A stretch of 64,000 nt of DNA from an uncultured Fretibacterium sp. (GTDB lineage Bacteria; Synergistota; Synergistia; Synergistales; Aminobacteriaceae), in the NCBI GenBank assembly GCA_946183145.1, contig CAMGZM010000010.1, positions 41,410 to 105,409 of the forward strand, given 5' to 3'. Below, piece by piece: positions 30,229 to 40,935 of the stretch. Position 1 is the stretch's first letter; each line of letters starts with the position of its first letter. Both the position numbers and the translations under genes were made by a program. The notes under the pieces are model-generated. The model saw only the letters and a list, made by a program, of their open reading frames with translations. It made no database searches and was not told where the DNA came from.

Positions 30229-31083
30229 TTAATCTACGTCCCATTGTCCTTCACTGCGTGATTGTTCCTGAGGCGCTGACGGTGATTCGTGGCTTGTGCC
30301 GGAACTGCCTCCGAGTGATGTTGTTGTTGTCGATGATGTTTCTGTGCCGTCCCCGTCATGCTCGTAATACTTTAAGTCCCTCAATATTACGCGCCCGCCC
30401 CATATAAATCCCCATTGACGTGCAAGGTCAGCAACTTCGAGAGGCTCCCCGCCGTAAAAATACGCTCCGTTTTTCCTCAACTCGTCAGATATGTACGGTG
30501 TGAGTCTCTTTATCATCTGCCATGTATATTCGCCGGGGTTCTGTTCAAACCTTCTCCATTTGCTGCCAACCCATATATACAGCCCTGCTCTTTGTGTGTG
30601 CCATGCTATTACTGTGTTGATGTACTCAGTTTTGAGCCAGCCGATTCGGTTAATGCGCTTGTCGCGTATGCTGAGAAATTCCGGGCTGTTAATGTCTCTT
30701 CCCCAGCTCCACAACGCCGCAATTCTCGCGAGCCCGGGAACGTTCGAGGGAATCACCGAGCCGACAAGAATATTTGTAGGCTGAATCGTTCCGGCTGTAT
30801 TCATTTGTCCGTATACCCATCTGTTTTCGGCAATCTGCGCAACAGGAAAACCGTCAAACGTCGCGTACCATCCCGCAGGCAAATCGACAGGTTTCCAGAT
30901 CTCAAAGTTCATCGCGTAAGCTCTCTGATATGCCGACATAACCGCGCCGCGATATGATCTCGCACCCTGAAGAACAACTCCGCCAGGCTTCACTGATAAT
31001 CTTTCAACAGCAAACGATGAGGAAACAGCGCAAAATAACATTAACATGATTAACATTGCCGATTTAATTTTGAAGGGGGACAA
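30229..31083 (-). CDS. Secreted hypothetical protein
   Basis: Signal peptide; low-complexity Ser/Thr C-terminus. Confidence 0.55.
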   Translation of the reverse strand: MSPFKIKSAMLIMLMLFCAVSSSFAVERLSVKPGGVVLQGARSYRGAVMSAYQRAYAMNFEIWKPVDLPAGWYATFDGFPVAQIAENRWVYGQMNTAGTIQPTNILVGSVIPSNVPGLARIAALWSWGRDINSPEFLSIRDKRINRIGWLKTEYINTVIAWHTQRAGLYIWVGSKWRRFEQNPGEYTWQMIKRLTPYISDELRKNGAYFYGGEPLEVADLARQWGFIWGGRVILRDLKYYEHDGDGTETSSTTTTSLGGSSGTSHESPSAPQEQSRSEGQWDVD

Positions 31084-31150
31084 AATTTTTCACCTGCCGT
31101 AATTTTTTCACATTATAACTAACTCTTGATTTTCACGCAAAAAACACAAC

Positions 31151-31181
31151 AAAAAAGCTCCCCCGTAATTTTTGAGGGAGC
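31151..31181 (-). terminator. Terminator of M48 peptidase gene
   Basis: GCTCCC...GGGAGC perfect 6-bp stem then T6 on minus strand. Confidence 0.8.
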
Positions 31182-31196
31182 AATTATTTTACGGCG

Positions 31197-31916
31197 TTAA
31201 TTCATGTATGGACTCTTCGGAGATTTGAGAGTTTTTGTCTTCTTGGCTTTGCTTCGTGATGATTTTGCTGACGGTTTTATGTCTTTCCGCGCTTTAACTT
31301 CTGCTGCTTTGTTCTGAAGGTGCTGGAGTCTTCTGTCAGTCGGCGGATGTGAATTGAATCCGTCAGGCTGAGTCACAAATTTGTGCTTCTTAAACTCGTT
31401 CATAGCGTTGTAGAGTCCGTAAGGGTCATAGCCTGCTTTCTTGAGAAGCTCCGTTCCGTAATCGTCAGCTTCAACTTCCTGCTCACGTGAGAATCCGCTC
31501 TCAATGAGTTTAGAGCCTACCTGCCCGGCCGCCTGTGCTGCGACTCCTCCCCAGCCTCCGATTCTGCCGAGCAAGTTTCCTGCAATCGCCCAGCCTACAG
31601 CGCGAGAGACTCCCTTGCTGTAATGTCCGAGTCGAACATGGCCGATCTCATGCCCTAATACCCCGGCAATTTCTTCCTCAGTGTTAAGGATTTTCATCAA
31701 GCCTTTTGTTACGTGGACGCTGTAATTATTCTGATTCTGAAATTTTACCCACGCATTCGGCGAGTCATTCTCCTCGTAATTTATCGGCACTTCTTTGAAG
31801 CCGTCAGCCTTTGCGATTCTCCTCCATGCTGATTCGACAACTGCATTTGAGATTTCACCGTAAGCACACGAACAACACACAGCTGAAATCATTAAGGCCG
31901 TGAAGATTTTTCTCAT
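31197..31916 (-). CDS. M48 family metallopeptidase
   Basis: GVLGHEIGHVRLGHY (HExxH); EVEADDYGTELL. Confidence 0.92.
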   Translation of the reverse strand: MRKIFTALMISAVCCSCAYGEISNAVVESAWRRIAKADGFKEVPINYEENDSPNAWVKFQNQNNYSVHVTKGLMKILNTEEEIAGVLGHEIGHVRLGHYSKGVSRAVGWAIAGNLLGRIGGWGGVAAQAAGQVGSKLIESGFSREQEVEADDYGTELLKKAGYDPYGLYNAMNEFKKHKFVTQPDGFNSHPPTDRRLQHLQNKAAEVKARKDIKPSAKSSRSKAKKTKTLKSPKSPYMN

Positions 31917-32225
31917 GTCAAATTCTCCTTTCTTTGAAAAATATGATACTGCAATTTTACAACCTATGATAATTTTTTGACTCTGAAAATTTCCGCAAAC
32001 TGTTACGATGTTAACATTCAGAATTTCGGAAGCACTTACGTGATATTTGATTGAGGGTGTAAAAAAATTTGGCGGAGAAATTACCGGGTGTTATTCTGTT
32101 TGTGCTTGCATTATGAAACAGATGAAACTCGCAGGGGTCTCAGCGTGAATGCAGCCTAATATTAATCAATCATTTCACCGATAAAAATTGCAGGATAGTC
32201 TTCACAGAACAGGAGGTTATATCTC

Positions 32226-35200
32226 ATGGCATCTATGAGCGTATCAGGTGTAGTATCCGGCATGGACTGGGACAGCATGATAGATGAAATTATCACGAAT
32301 GCCGCCAAGCCCGCGCAGGTGAAAGTCAACAGAAAAACTAACCTGACAAACAAGAAATCGCTCTTTGAGGAAATGAAGGTTACAATGAACAGTCTTCAGT
32401 CCTCATTGTCGCCCCTCAAATTACCGTCAACCTACAAAGCTAAAGAGATCAACATCGAGCGAATAGACACATCAGGCTCGTACAAAGGAGTCTTAACCGC
32501 AACCGTAAACGCAGACGCAGAAGTCAACGTTTGGGACGTGAAAGTGAACAGTCTCGCAACAGCACAGACAAACCGCTCAAAGCAGATAACATCATCGACA
32601 CTCGCAAGCACCCTTAACGGACTCGCGTCATCAACATTCTATGTGAACATGGGCGGGCAGAAAGTCGGAATCGAAGTCAACGCTACAGATACCCTTCAGA
32701 CTCTCAAATCCCGCATCAACAACACGCTAAAGACTCTCGATAACCCTTTGGCCGTAACAGCTTCAGTTGTCGATAACAAGTTAATCCTCAAGAGTGATGA
32801 CACAGGACTCGGAACACGAACAGCAAAAGAGACGATAAATTACAGGTCATCAGGAATAAACACGCTCTCTAACATTTCCGTAACGTCAGATACCGCCAGC
32901 AATCTCAAAATCACAAAGGGCAGCAAGTCATACACATACGGAACAGATTTCACCGTCGCAAATGGAAACGAGATCCGCTGGAAGCAGTATGACCGCGGCG
33001 ATGAAGTTGCGCTGAATGGACTCGTTGATGTGAAATACAGAATGGCCGCCGGAGATGTCTACGAAAAAACCGGGACTTACGGCTCAAGCGAGGCAGAAAT
33101 TTCCGGCTTTGAGATGGTCAACAAAGGCACGTTAGGTTCGCGGGTAAAGATTAAGGACTCGGACGGAAATACGTACACTTACGGCGAGGATTTCACGATT
33201 ACGGACAACAAAGTAGTTTGGCTTGACGAGGAAGAGTCAACGACGTATGAGCCTGACACGTATACAGTGAGCTACAGCAAGACAACGACAGAGACAGCAT
33301 CAGCCAGCGGAACAAAATCCGGGACACAAGCCGCGCCGACATCGTACACAGTGAGCTACAGCAAAGAGCTTATATCTCCTGTGTCAGTAGCAGCGGGGGG
33401 AAACTTTAAGGTGTTAAGCTCCTCTCTAGCTTACTCAATTTTAAGCAATATTGATGGTCTGACTTCCTCGGATGTATCTGCTGCTACAACTACCAAGTAC
33501 ATTGTGCCGGAAGACGAATCAGAGTTTACCCTTACTGACGGGACAACGGAATATGTTTACGGCAAGGATTACATTATCAGATCCGCACCTGCTTCAGTTG
33601 GAAGTAATAACTCCATACTTTCATGGTATGGCAATGTCTACACTATTGGCAGCACCAGCATACGCTACATTGATGACTATGCTGGGACACCTGTCTTGAA
33701 CGTCAACCCAACACCCACAAGCGGAACATTACTGCTCTCATACACTCACGCATACAAATCACAGAACGGCATATCACCCGAAGTGCTTTCAGTGGCAGGT
33801 ACAGACTACGAGAACATAAACATAACTGACGCTGACGGCAACGAATACACATACGGGACTGACTTCACGATAACTGACGGCCAAATAGAATGGCTGATAA
33901 AAGCAGGCTCGGATGTTGACGATGACATAGCCCCGAACGATTTCGCAGACCTCAAAGCAAAGTACAACGCTTACGCCGGAAATGATTCGGATGCTGATTT
34001 GCCGACAGTAACACTTCTCGACTCAGACAGCGTTGTGAGAACGTATTTTGACCCCGCAGACAGAAGCCTCTTCACGATGACAGCAACTGACGCTGAGACG
34101 GGCGACACGATAAATTACGAGTATGGGCGCGATTACGTTATCAGGGTTAATGACACCGGGGACGGCTATGTTTTCTCGTGGGCTGTTACGGGCGACAAGA
34201 ACCAGGACGGAACTGTCGACATCAAAGACGCTAACACTGAAGTAACGACATACACCGCCGCAAAAGGCATAAGCACATCAGGCTGGAAGGCTGCCCCGTC
34301 TGCTGACTCTGCGTACAGCTTCGATTTCACGTACACAGGAACAGTAACGGCCTCAAAAACTGTGAATGCTTCTGACTCTGACACAGACAAAACGATAGCA
34401 AACATATTCAGCGGGATAACAGTAGACCCTGCCGACTACAACGACTCAAGCGTAATCACAATCACAGACTCAGACGGCAATACTTACACGCCCGGCACGG
34501 AGTACACGATAGACTCGGCGGGAAAAATCACATGGCTTGAGAAGACCAGCAGCGCGCCGAGTTCATTCACTGCAACATACACTGTAGCTCAGGCTGATAT
34601 TACCCCGGATACGACAAAGAGCAATTACGATGTACTGTCAAGCAACGGAGCTTTCCCCAAAATTGACACGCTCATGAATTACGGCTTCGAGGTCGCTGAT
34701 CTTACCGCAGGCTCAAAGACTGTAAGGATAATTGATGTGTACGATCCTTCATCAACGCAGGATTACAAGTTTGAGTTCTCACTAATGAACAGCGACGGAA
34801 GCTATTCAGTGTCAGACGATTATGTTTACGGCAGGGATTATATTCTCAGAAAGTCTGAGGATGTCAGCAACCCAAACACTCACACACTAATATCGTTCTA
34901 CAGCAGGGCAGAAGTTACAGCCTACAAGAATCATGTTGCTTCAGACTCCGCGACATACGGCAGTGTAGACCTCTCTGGCACACAGAAGAACCGCCCCGGT
35001 GATGATTACAGACTCAGCCTCATTCACAGCGCGGCAAGCACAGACGCTTCATCACTCTCATCACTGATCAGCGAGGCAAGCGGAAATTATGCGGGGATCA
35101 CCATCACAGGAAACAACGGGACAACATACACATATTCAGCCGCAGACCCTGAAGACCTCGCAGACAATGAATTTACCATAGTTGACGGCGCAATCACCTT

Positions 35201-37751
35201 CAAACCCGTATCAAGTGCAACGCGCCCCGCAGATGGCTCAACATACACGCTCATATACGAGTCATTCAGCGCATTGACGGCAAAAGGGACTTACAACGGT
35301 TCATCATCTCAGGAAGTCTCAATCACTGTTGACTCAGGCTCAGGAAATTACAAAGGCACATCATTAAGCTATGAGCAGATACTCAAAGATTTATCCCTCA
35401 CAAGCTCATCAACAACAGCCGACATTGACACGAAATTTGCGGATAATTTCACGCTCACTGATGATAACGGAGACTCATACGAATACGGCACCGACTACAC
35501 GATAACGCAGGGCATGAACACCGACAGCACTAAGGGAGAACACAGCGTAGTCATTAACTGGCTGGGCAATACGCCTTCAGGAGATTTCACGCTCACTTAC
35601 GCGGGACGCGGCGACGCAGGAGAAGTAATTACTACAGCAGGAGTACAGCGTAGCGCAAAAGATACGATTGATCCCGACGCTTCAAACGTTCAGACAGGAT
35701 TATATTTCTCATTCGCTAATGCCTCAGACATAACCATAACTGACGGCACTAACACATATTCGCTCGCTAACGGGGACTTCACGATCTCACAGAGCAATGA
35801 CGGACTCCTTAACCCCGTAATAAATTGGAACGAGGGTTCTTCATGGTTCACGCAGGACAAAACAAGCGCAACAACTTTCACAGTCTCAGTAACAAATTCT
35901 GACGGCACAACATCATCATACACAGGAACACGAGCGGCCGGAAGCGATGATTTGACGCTGAATCTCGGCAGCCTGAACTACTATTCATCATCAGATTTTG
36001 ACGGCGGAACTAACACCATCACGCAGGGAAGCAAAACTTTCTACGAGAACGAAGACTTTATCTTTATGGATGACTCTGACGGACACGCGCAAGTTTACTG
36101 GCTCAATGACCGTTCGGGCGGAACAGAATGGTTTTATCCGAATCCCGGAACGCAGTACACAATCAATCACACTGACTCTTCCGGCAACACAACAAGCTAC
36201 ACCGCATCACGCAGCGGAAGCAGCACGCTCAACATGGCCGATTACTGGATGACGACAGCAAACGGCTCTCTCACTGTGCAATACGGCGATGGCTTAGGAA
36301 TGCCTCTCGACGCTGAACCAGATTACGAAAAGGACTCGGACGGAAATTATGTTCTTGATGATGACGGCAACAAGATACCAGTAGCAAACACTGACGGACA
36401 CGCGGCAATAAAAGCTCAGTACTCAATCGACATTTCAGACAGAGGCAACGGAAATTACACATTCAACTGGGTAACACCGACTCTCACTTCAAGAAGCGGA
36501 CTCCCATCTATAGGCGATGAGTTGACCGTAGAATATGAGTATGACGCAAACACATTCACGATAACGGGTGAAGCTGCAGACCTTCTCGGACTTAATGATG
36601 ACGTTACAGAGGCGCAGGACGCAGAATTAGTTGTTGACGGCGAAACAGTGTACAGGGCATCGAACGACATCGGCGCGGATTATAACAACGAGTTAATCAA
36701 GGGCGTAACAATGCACCTCAAAGGCACCGGGGAAGTGTCGCTTGATATTGCGCATGACGCGGAAAAAGCTGTAGAGTCGATTCAGACTTTCGTTGACACG
36801 TACAATGATTTGATGTCGTGGATTAACACGCGAATGACTGAAAGCCAGCTTGACGAGGACACAAAAGCAACGGTTGACTCTGACGACTTCCGAATGAGAT
36901 GGGGACTCCTTCACGGAAATTCACTCCTGCGCAACACAAAGAGTCAGATGAGGAGTCTTGTCTCGCAGAATTTCACATTCTCATTCACGCAGAGAAAAAG
37001 CAGCGCGGAGATTTATGGCACAATGGCTCATAACGGCCTGAGGTCAGCATCAACATTACGGCTCAGAATCGGCACAAAGTATGTTGACGTGAATATAGAT
37101 CCTTCTGACACATTGCAGACGATTTTAGCCAAGATTAACGATGACACAAAAGGCGGCCCGATGAATGACATATATTATGACGAGAACGGGAACAAATTGC
37201 AGTCTCCTCTTCTTCGTGCGAGCGTTGAGAATGATATGCTTGTGATAAATTCCACGTCAAGCGATGAAGTAACAATGTCAGGCTCTGCGGCCATGAATGC
37301 CCTGAAGATGAATTACACGTACAAGGGCTTGTACCAGATCGGAATCGAAACGACATCAGACGATTACGGCAAGAGCGGCGAACTTGTTTTTGACGCGGAC
37401 GAATTTATGACGGCACTTGAGGACAACCCCGACGAGGTTCAAGCGTTGATGATGAAGTTCATCACACAGTTCGACACGTGGACAAAATCAATGCTCAACA
37501 GCTCCGCAAGCGGTGAAACTTCCGGGACATTGACGCGCGAAATCGAGAACATTCAGACTCAGATTGACAGCATCAATGAATATCTCGAAACTTACCAGGA
37601 AAGACTCGACCGAATGGAGGAAAGCCTCAGAAGCAGATACGGCAACACAGAGACTCAGCTCTCACGGCTCACACAGCAGGCAAGCTCAATAGCGGCGATT
37701 CTGAATCAGCTCAACGGAACAGCGTCAAGCAGCAGTTCTTCAAGCTCATAG
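32226..37751 (+). CDS. fliD: Flagellar hook-associated protein 2 (cap), strongly expanded
   Basis: N-terminal SGVVSGMDWDSMIDEIITNAAKPAQ...; C-terminal SINEYLETYQERLDRMEESLRSRYGNTETQLSRLTQQASSIAAILNQL; 1841 aa. Confidence 0.9.
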   Translation: MASMSVSGVVSGMDWDSMIDEIITNAAKPAQVKVNRKTNLTNKKSLFEEMKVTMNSLQSSLSPLKLPSTYKAKEINIERIDTSGSYKGVLTATVNADAEVNVWDVKVNSLATAQTNRSKQITSSTLASTLNGLASSTFYVNMGGQKVGIEVNATDTLQTLKSRINNTLKTLDNPLAVTASVVDNKLILKSDDTGLGTRTAKETINYRSSGINTLSNISVTSDTASNLKITKGSKSYTYGTDFTVANGNEIRWKQYDRGDEVALNGLVDVKYRMAAGDVYEKTGTYGSSEAEISGFEMVNKGTLGSRVKIKDSDGNTYTYGEDFTITDNKVVWLDEEESTTYEPDTYTVSYSKTTTETASASGTKSGTQAAPTSYTVSYSKELISPVSVAAGGNFKVLSSSLAYSILSNIDGLTSSDVSAATTTKYIVPEDESEFTLTDGTTEYVYGKDYIIRSAPASVGSNNSILSWYGNVYTIGSTSIRYIDDYAGTPVLNVNPTPTSGTLLLSYTHAYKSQNGISPEVLSVAGTDYENINITDADGNEYTYGTDFTITDGQIEWLIKAGSDVDDDIAPNDFADLKAKYNAYAGNDSDADLPTVTLLDSDSVVRTYFDPADRSLFTMTATDAETGDTINYEYGRDYVIRVNDTGDGYVFSWAVTGDKNQDGTVDIKDANTEVTTYTAAKGISTSGWKAAPSADSAYSFDFTYTGTVTASKTVNASDSDTDKTIANIFSGITVDPADYNDSSVITITDSDGNTYTPGTEYTIDSAGKITWLEKTSSAPSSFTATYTVAQADITPDTTKSNYDVLSSNGAFPKIDTLMNYGFEVADLTAGSKTVRIIDVYDPSSTQDYKFEFSLMNSDGSYSVSDDYVYGRDYILRKSEDVSNPNTHTLISFYSRAEVTAYKNHVASDSATYGSVDLSGTQKNRPGDDYRLSLIHSAASTDASSLSSLISEASGNYAGITITGNNGTTYTYSAADPEDLADNEFTIVDGAITFKPVSSATRPADGSTYTLIYESFSALTAKGTYNGSSSQEVSITVDSGSGNYKGTSLSYEQILKDLSLTSSSTTADIDTKFADNFTLTDDNGDSYEYGTDYTITQGMNTDSTKGEHSVVINWLGNTPSGDFTLTYAGRGDAGEVITTAGVQRSAKDTIDPDASNVQTGLYFSFANASDITITDGTNTYSLANGDFTISQSNDGLLNPVINWNEGSSWFTQDKTSATTFTVSVTNSDGTTSSYTGTRAAGSDDLTLNLGSLNYYSSSDFDGGTNTITQGSKTFYENEDFIFMDDSDGHAQVYWLNDRSGGTEWFYPNPGTQYTINHTDSSGNTTSYTASRSGSSTLNMADYWMTTANGSLTVQYGDGLGMPLDAEPDYEKDSDGNYVLDDDGNKIPVANTDGHAAIKAQYSIDISDRGNGNYTFNWVTPTLTSRSGLPSIGDELTVEYEYDANTFTITGEAADLLGLNDDVTEAQDAELVVDGETVYRASNDIGADYNNELIKGVTMHLKGTGEVSLDIAHDAEKAVESIQTFVDTYNDLMSWINTRMTESQLDEDTKATVDSDDFRMRWGLLHGNSLLRNTKSQMRSLVSQNFTFSFTQRKSSAEIYGTMAHNGLRSASTLRLRIGTKYVDVNIDPSDTLQTILAKINDDTKGGPMNDIYYDENGNKLQSPLLRASVENDMLVINSTSSDEVTMSGSAAMNALKMNYTYKGLYQIGIETTSDDYGKSGELVFDADEFMTALEDNPDEVQALMMKFITQFDTWTKSMLNSSASGETSGTLTREIENIQTQIDSINEYLETYQERLDRMEESLRSRYGNTETQLSRLTQQASSIAAILNQLNGTASSSSSSSS

Positions 37752-37762
37752 AAATTTTCAGG

Positions 37763-37795
37763 CAGCCTCTCAATTTCGGGGGGCTGTTTTTTTTG
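37763..37795 (+). terminator. fliD terminator
   Basis: cagcctctcaatttcggggggctg + T8. Confidence 0.75.
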
Positions 37796-37889
37796 CGCGT
37801 GAAAAATGATTCATGAATCTTTTTGACGGACTCAATATCTGCTACAATAATTCGCAAAATTCAATCTAACTTTTCAGGAGTGATAGTTT

Positions 37890-39344
37890 ATGTTAGCTCT
37901 GATTAAGTTAAGCCCCGTCCTTGTACTTGGTATACTAATGAGGCTTGGGCTTGATATTCTTCTGGCTGCTCCTCTCTCAATGGTCTACGCAATCGCAATC
38001 GGAATGATTTTCGCTCACGTCCGTTTCAATGACTTGATGGACGCGGCAATAGAGAATCTCAAACATATTCTCATCGTCTTTCTGATTCTTCAGATGGCTT
38101 ACGCTGTAGCAACGTGCTTCATGGAGACAGGAGTCGCGGCTGAGATAATTACAATCGCGCTGAATCTCGGAATAACCGCGAAATTAATCCCGGCTGTAGC
38201 TCTCATAGTTACGGCGATACTTTCAATCGCGACGGGAACATCATGGGGAACATTCGCGGCGTGCGCTCCGATATTCTTGTGGCTTAATCACATTGTCGGA
38301 GGAAGTTTAGTTCTCACGATTTCGGCCATTGCTGGCGGCTCGTGCTTCGGCGACAACATCGGGCTAATCTCAGATACAACGGTCGTAAGCTCAAGCCTTC
38401 AGGGCGTGCAGATCACTGACAGGGTAAGACATCAGGGCGTATGGTCGTTCCTGTGCTTAATGTGCGGAGTCGCGGCGTTCTACTTTTCGGCTACAAGCAT
38501 GGGACTTCCTGACACTGTAGGAAACGCGAACGAGGCAATAGCGCAGATACCCCAAACTGTATGGGACGCATTAGCTGAGAAGAGAGCGGCGGCCGTAACA
38601 CTGCTGAAACAAGTTCAGGCGGGCGGGCTTTCATGGTATATGATTCTCCCGTTAGTCGCTGTACTCGTTCTTGCGGGAATGGGCGTAAACACTCTGATTT
38701 GCCTCGGCTCCGGGATTTTAGGCTCGCTCATTTGCGGGTATATTGCCGGGACTGTTACGGATGTCATGAAGTTTCTTGAGATGGTGCAGTCAAGTTTTGC
38801 TGACGCTGGAAGCTGGGTTATCGTCATGATGTTATGGATTGGCGCATTCGGCGGAGTAATGCGGAGAATGGATGCTTTCGGCGCGATTGCTGCTCTCGTC
38901 ATGAAGTGCGTTCACAGTGTAAGACAATTAATGTTTGCGAACGGGTTATTATGCCTCGTTGGAAATGCCGCTCTTGCTGACGAAATGGCGCAGATCGTAA
39001 CAATATCCCCCATCATCAAAGACTTGACCGACAGGCACGTCAAGGGCGACGAAAAATCAATGTACAAACTTGCGCTGAGAAATGCAACGTTTGCTGACGC
39101 GATGGGCGTATTCGGCTCTCAGTTAATCCCGTGGCATGTATATCTTGCTTTCTTTGTCGGAATCGTTTACGCAGTTTATCCTGTTGCAGAAGGCACCGTA
39201 ACAATCATTGATATTATCCTTCACAACTATTTAGCGTGGATTGCTGTACTCTCTATGCTGATTCTTACGGTAACAGGGCTTGACAGATTCATTCCTCTTT
39301 TCCGCATTCCTTCTGAACCTGAAGTACAGCTCGTCAAGGATTAA
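37890..39344 (+). CDS. Na+/H+ antiporter (NhaC-like), copy 1
   Basis: ATGTSWGTFAACAPIFLWLNHIVGGSLVLTISAIAGGSCFGDNIGLISDTTV. Confidence 0.88.
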   Translation: MLALIKLSPVLVLGILMRLGLDILLAAPLSMVYAIAIGMIFAHVRFNDLMDAAIENLKHILIVFLILQMAYAVATCFMETGVAAEIITIALNLGITAKLIPAVALIVTAILSIATGTSWGTFAACAPIFLWLNHIVGGSLVLTISAIAGGSCFGDNIGLISDTTVVSSSLQGVQITDRVRHQGVWSFLCLMCGVAAFYFSATSMGLPDTVGNANEAIAQIPQTVWDALAEKRAAAVTLLKQVQAGGLSWYMILPLVAVLVLAGMGVNTLICLGSGILGSLICGYIAGTVTDVMKFLEMVQSSFADAGSWVIVMMLWIGAFGGVMRRMDAFGAIAALVMKCVHSVRQLMFANGLLCLVGNAALADEMAQIVTISPIIKDLTDRHVKGDEKSMYKLALRNATFADAMGVFGSQLIPWHVYLAFFVGIVYAVYPVAEGTVTIIDIILHNYLAWIAVLSMLILTVTGLDRFIPLFRIPSEPEVQLVKD

Positions 39345-39363
39345 TTCCTGAGGAAGTATTTTT

Positions 39364-40830
39364 ATGATTTCGTTATTGAAACTGAGTCCCGTTGTCGTTT
39401 TGGGTGTGCTTATGAACTCAGCTGTAGGCCCCGGACTCGATATACTTATCGCCACGCCTCTGGCCATGCTCTACGCAACAGCAATCGCACTCATATTTGC
39501 CCGCGTAAAATTATCAGCCGTCATTGACTCAGCTGTACAGAACATGAAGGGAGTCGTTCTTGTTTTCCTGATATTGCAGATGGCTTATGCGGTAGCGACA
39601 TGCTTCATGGAAACGGGAGTAGCCGCAGAAATTATCACAATAGCTCTCTCACTAGGTGTAACAGCAAAGCTCATAGCAGTAATTGGCCTGATCGTAACCG
39701 CAGTACTCTCTGTAGCAACAGGAACATCATGGGGTACATTCGCGGCTTGCGCTCCGATATTCTTATGGCTTAATCACATTGTCGGAGGGAGTCTAGTACT
39801 CACAATTTCGGCGATTGCGGGCGGGTCATGTTTCGGCGACAACATCGGACTCATTTCAGACACAACGGTAGTAAGCTCGACTCTTCAGGGCGTTCAGATC
39901 ACCGACAGAGTCCGTCATCAAGGCGTGTGGTCTCTGCTTTGCCTGGGACTGGGCGCGGCTGCTTTCTATGCGGCGGCTGTGATGATGGAACTTCCTGACA
40001 CGGCCGGGAATCCTGCTGAAGTAATCTCTGCGATACCTGACTCAGTGTGGGCGGCATTGACGGAGAAGAGGCCTGCTGCAGTTACGCTCCTAAGACAGGT
40101 GCAGGCGGGCGGGCTGTCGTGGTACATGGTGCTTCCTCTCGCGGCGGTTCTGATACTTGCGGGGGCTGGCGTGCATACTCTGATATGTCTTTGCGCGGGG
40201 ATATTCGGATCACTTTTCTGCGGGCTTTTCGCTGGGACTGTTACGGATGTTATGAAGTTCATCTCTATGGTTCAGTCGAGCTTCTCTGACGCGGGAAACT
40301 GGGTTATTGTTATGGTGCTGTGGATTGTGGCGTTTGGCGGTGTGATGAGCAGTATGGACGCATTCGGGGCGGCTGCCGGATTAGTCGTAAAGTTTGCGCG
40401 GAACGTAAGACAGCTCATGTTTGCGAACGGTATTTTGTGCCTGATAGGGAATTTCGCTCTCGCTAACGATTTTGCGGAGATTGCTACTATCTCGCCAATC
40501 ATCAAGGATCTTACGGAGAAAAACGTGAAGGGCAGTCCCGAAGCAATGTACAAACTTGCGCTCAGGAATGCGACTTTTGCCGACGCTATGGCGGTTTACG
40601 GTTCGCAGTTAATCCCGTGGCATGTCTTCATGGCGTACTTCATTGGTATAGTCTATGCTGTCTACCCTGCCGCAGAAGGTACTGTAACAATCATGAATGT
40701 AATCACGCATAACTATCTTGCGTGGATTGCTGTAGTTTCAATGCTGATTTTGACGGTTACGGGACTTGACAGATTCATACCGCTGTTCAGTATTCCCCGT
40801 GAACCTGAAGTGCAGCTTGTGAAGGAATAA
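39364..40830 (+). CDS. Na+/H+ antiporter (NhaC-like), copy 2 (tandem paralog)
   Basis: Highly similar to 37890..39344 over full length. Confidence 0.88.
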   Translation: MISLLKLSPVVVLGVLMNSAVGPGLDILIATPLAMLYATAIALIFARVKLSAVIDSAVQNMKGVVLVFLILQMAYAVATCFMETGVAAEIITIALSLGVTAKLIAVIGLIVTAVLSVATGTSWGTFAACAPIFLWLNHIVGGSLVLTISAIAGGSCFGDNIGLISDTTVVSSTLQGVQITDRVRHQGVWSLLCLGLGAAAFYAAAVMMELPDTAGNPAEVISAIPDSVWAALTEKRPAAVTLLRQVQAGGLSWYMVLPLAAVLILAGAGVHTLICLCAGIFGSLFCGLFAGTVTDVMKFISMVQSSFSDAGNWVIVMVLWIVAFGGVMSSMDAFGAAAGLVVKFARNVRQLMFANGILCLIGNFALANDFAEIATISPIIKDLTEKNVKGSPEAMYKLALRNATFADAMAVYGSQLIPWHVFMAYFIGIVYAVYPAAEGTVTIMNVITHNYLAWIAVVSMLILTVTGLDRFIPLFSIPREPEVQLVKE

Positions 40831-40935
40831 CGGACTGAGAGATTTTCAGCCTGATATAATTTGAGCAGGGCTTGAAGTTTACGGCTCTGCTTTTATCATC
40901 AACCGCAAGAAGACTCCCGCTTCTATAAGCGTGAG

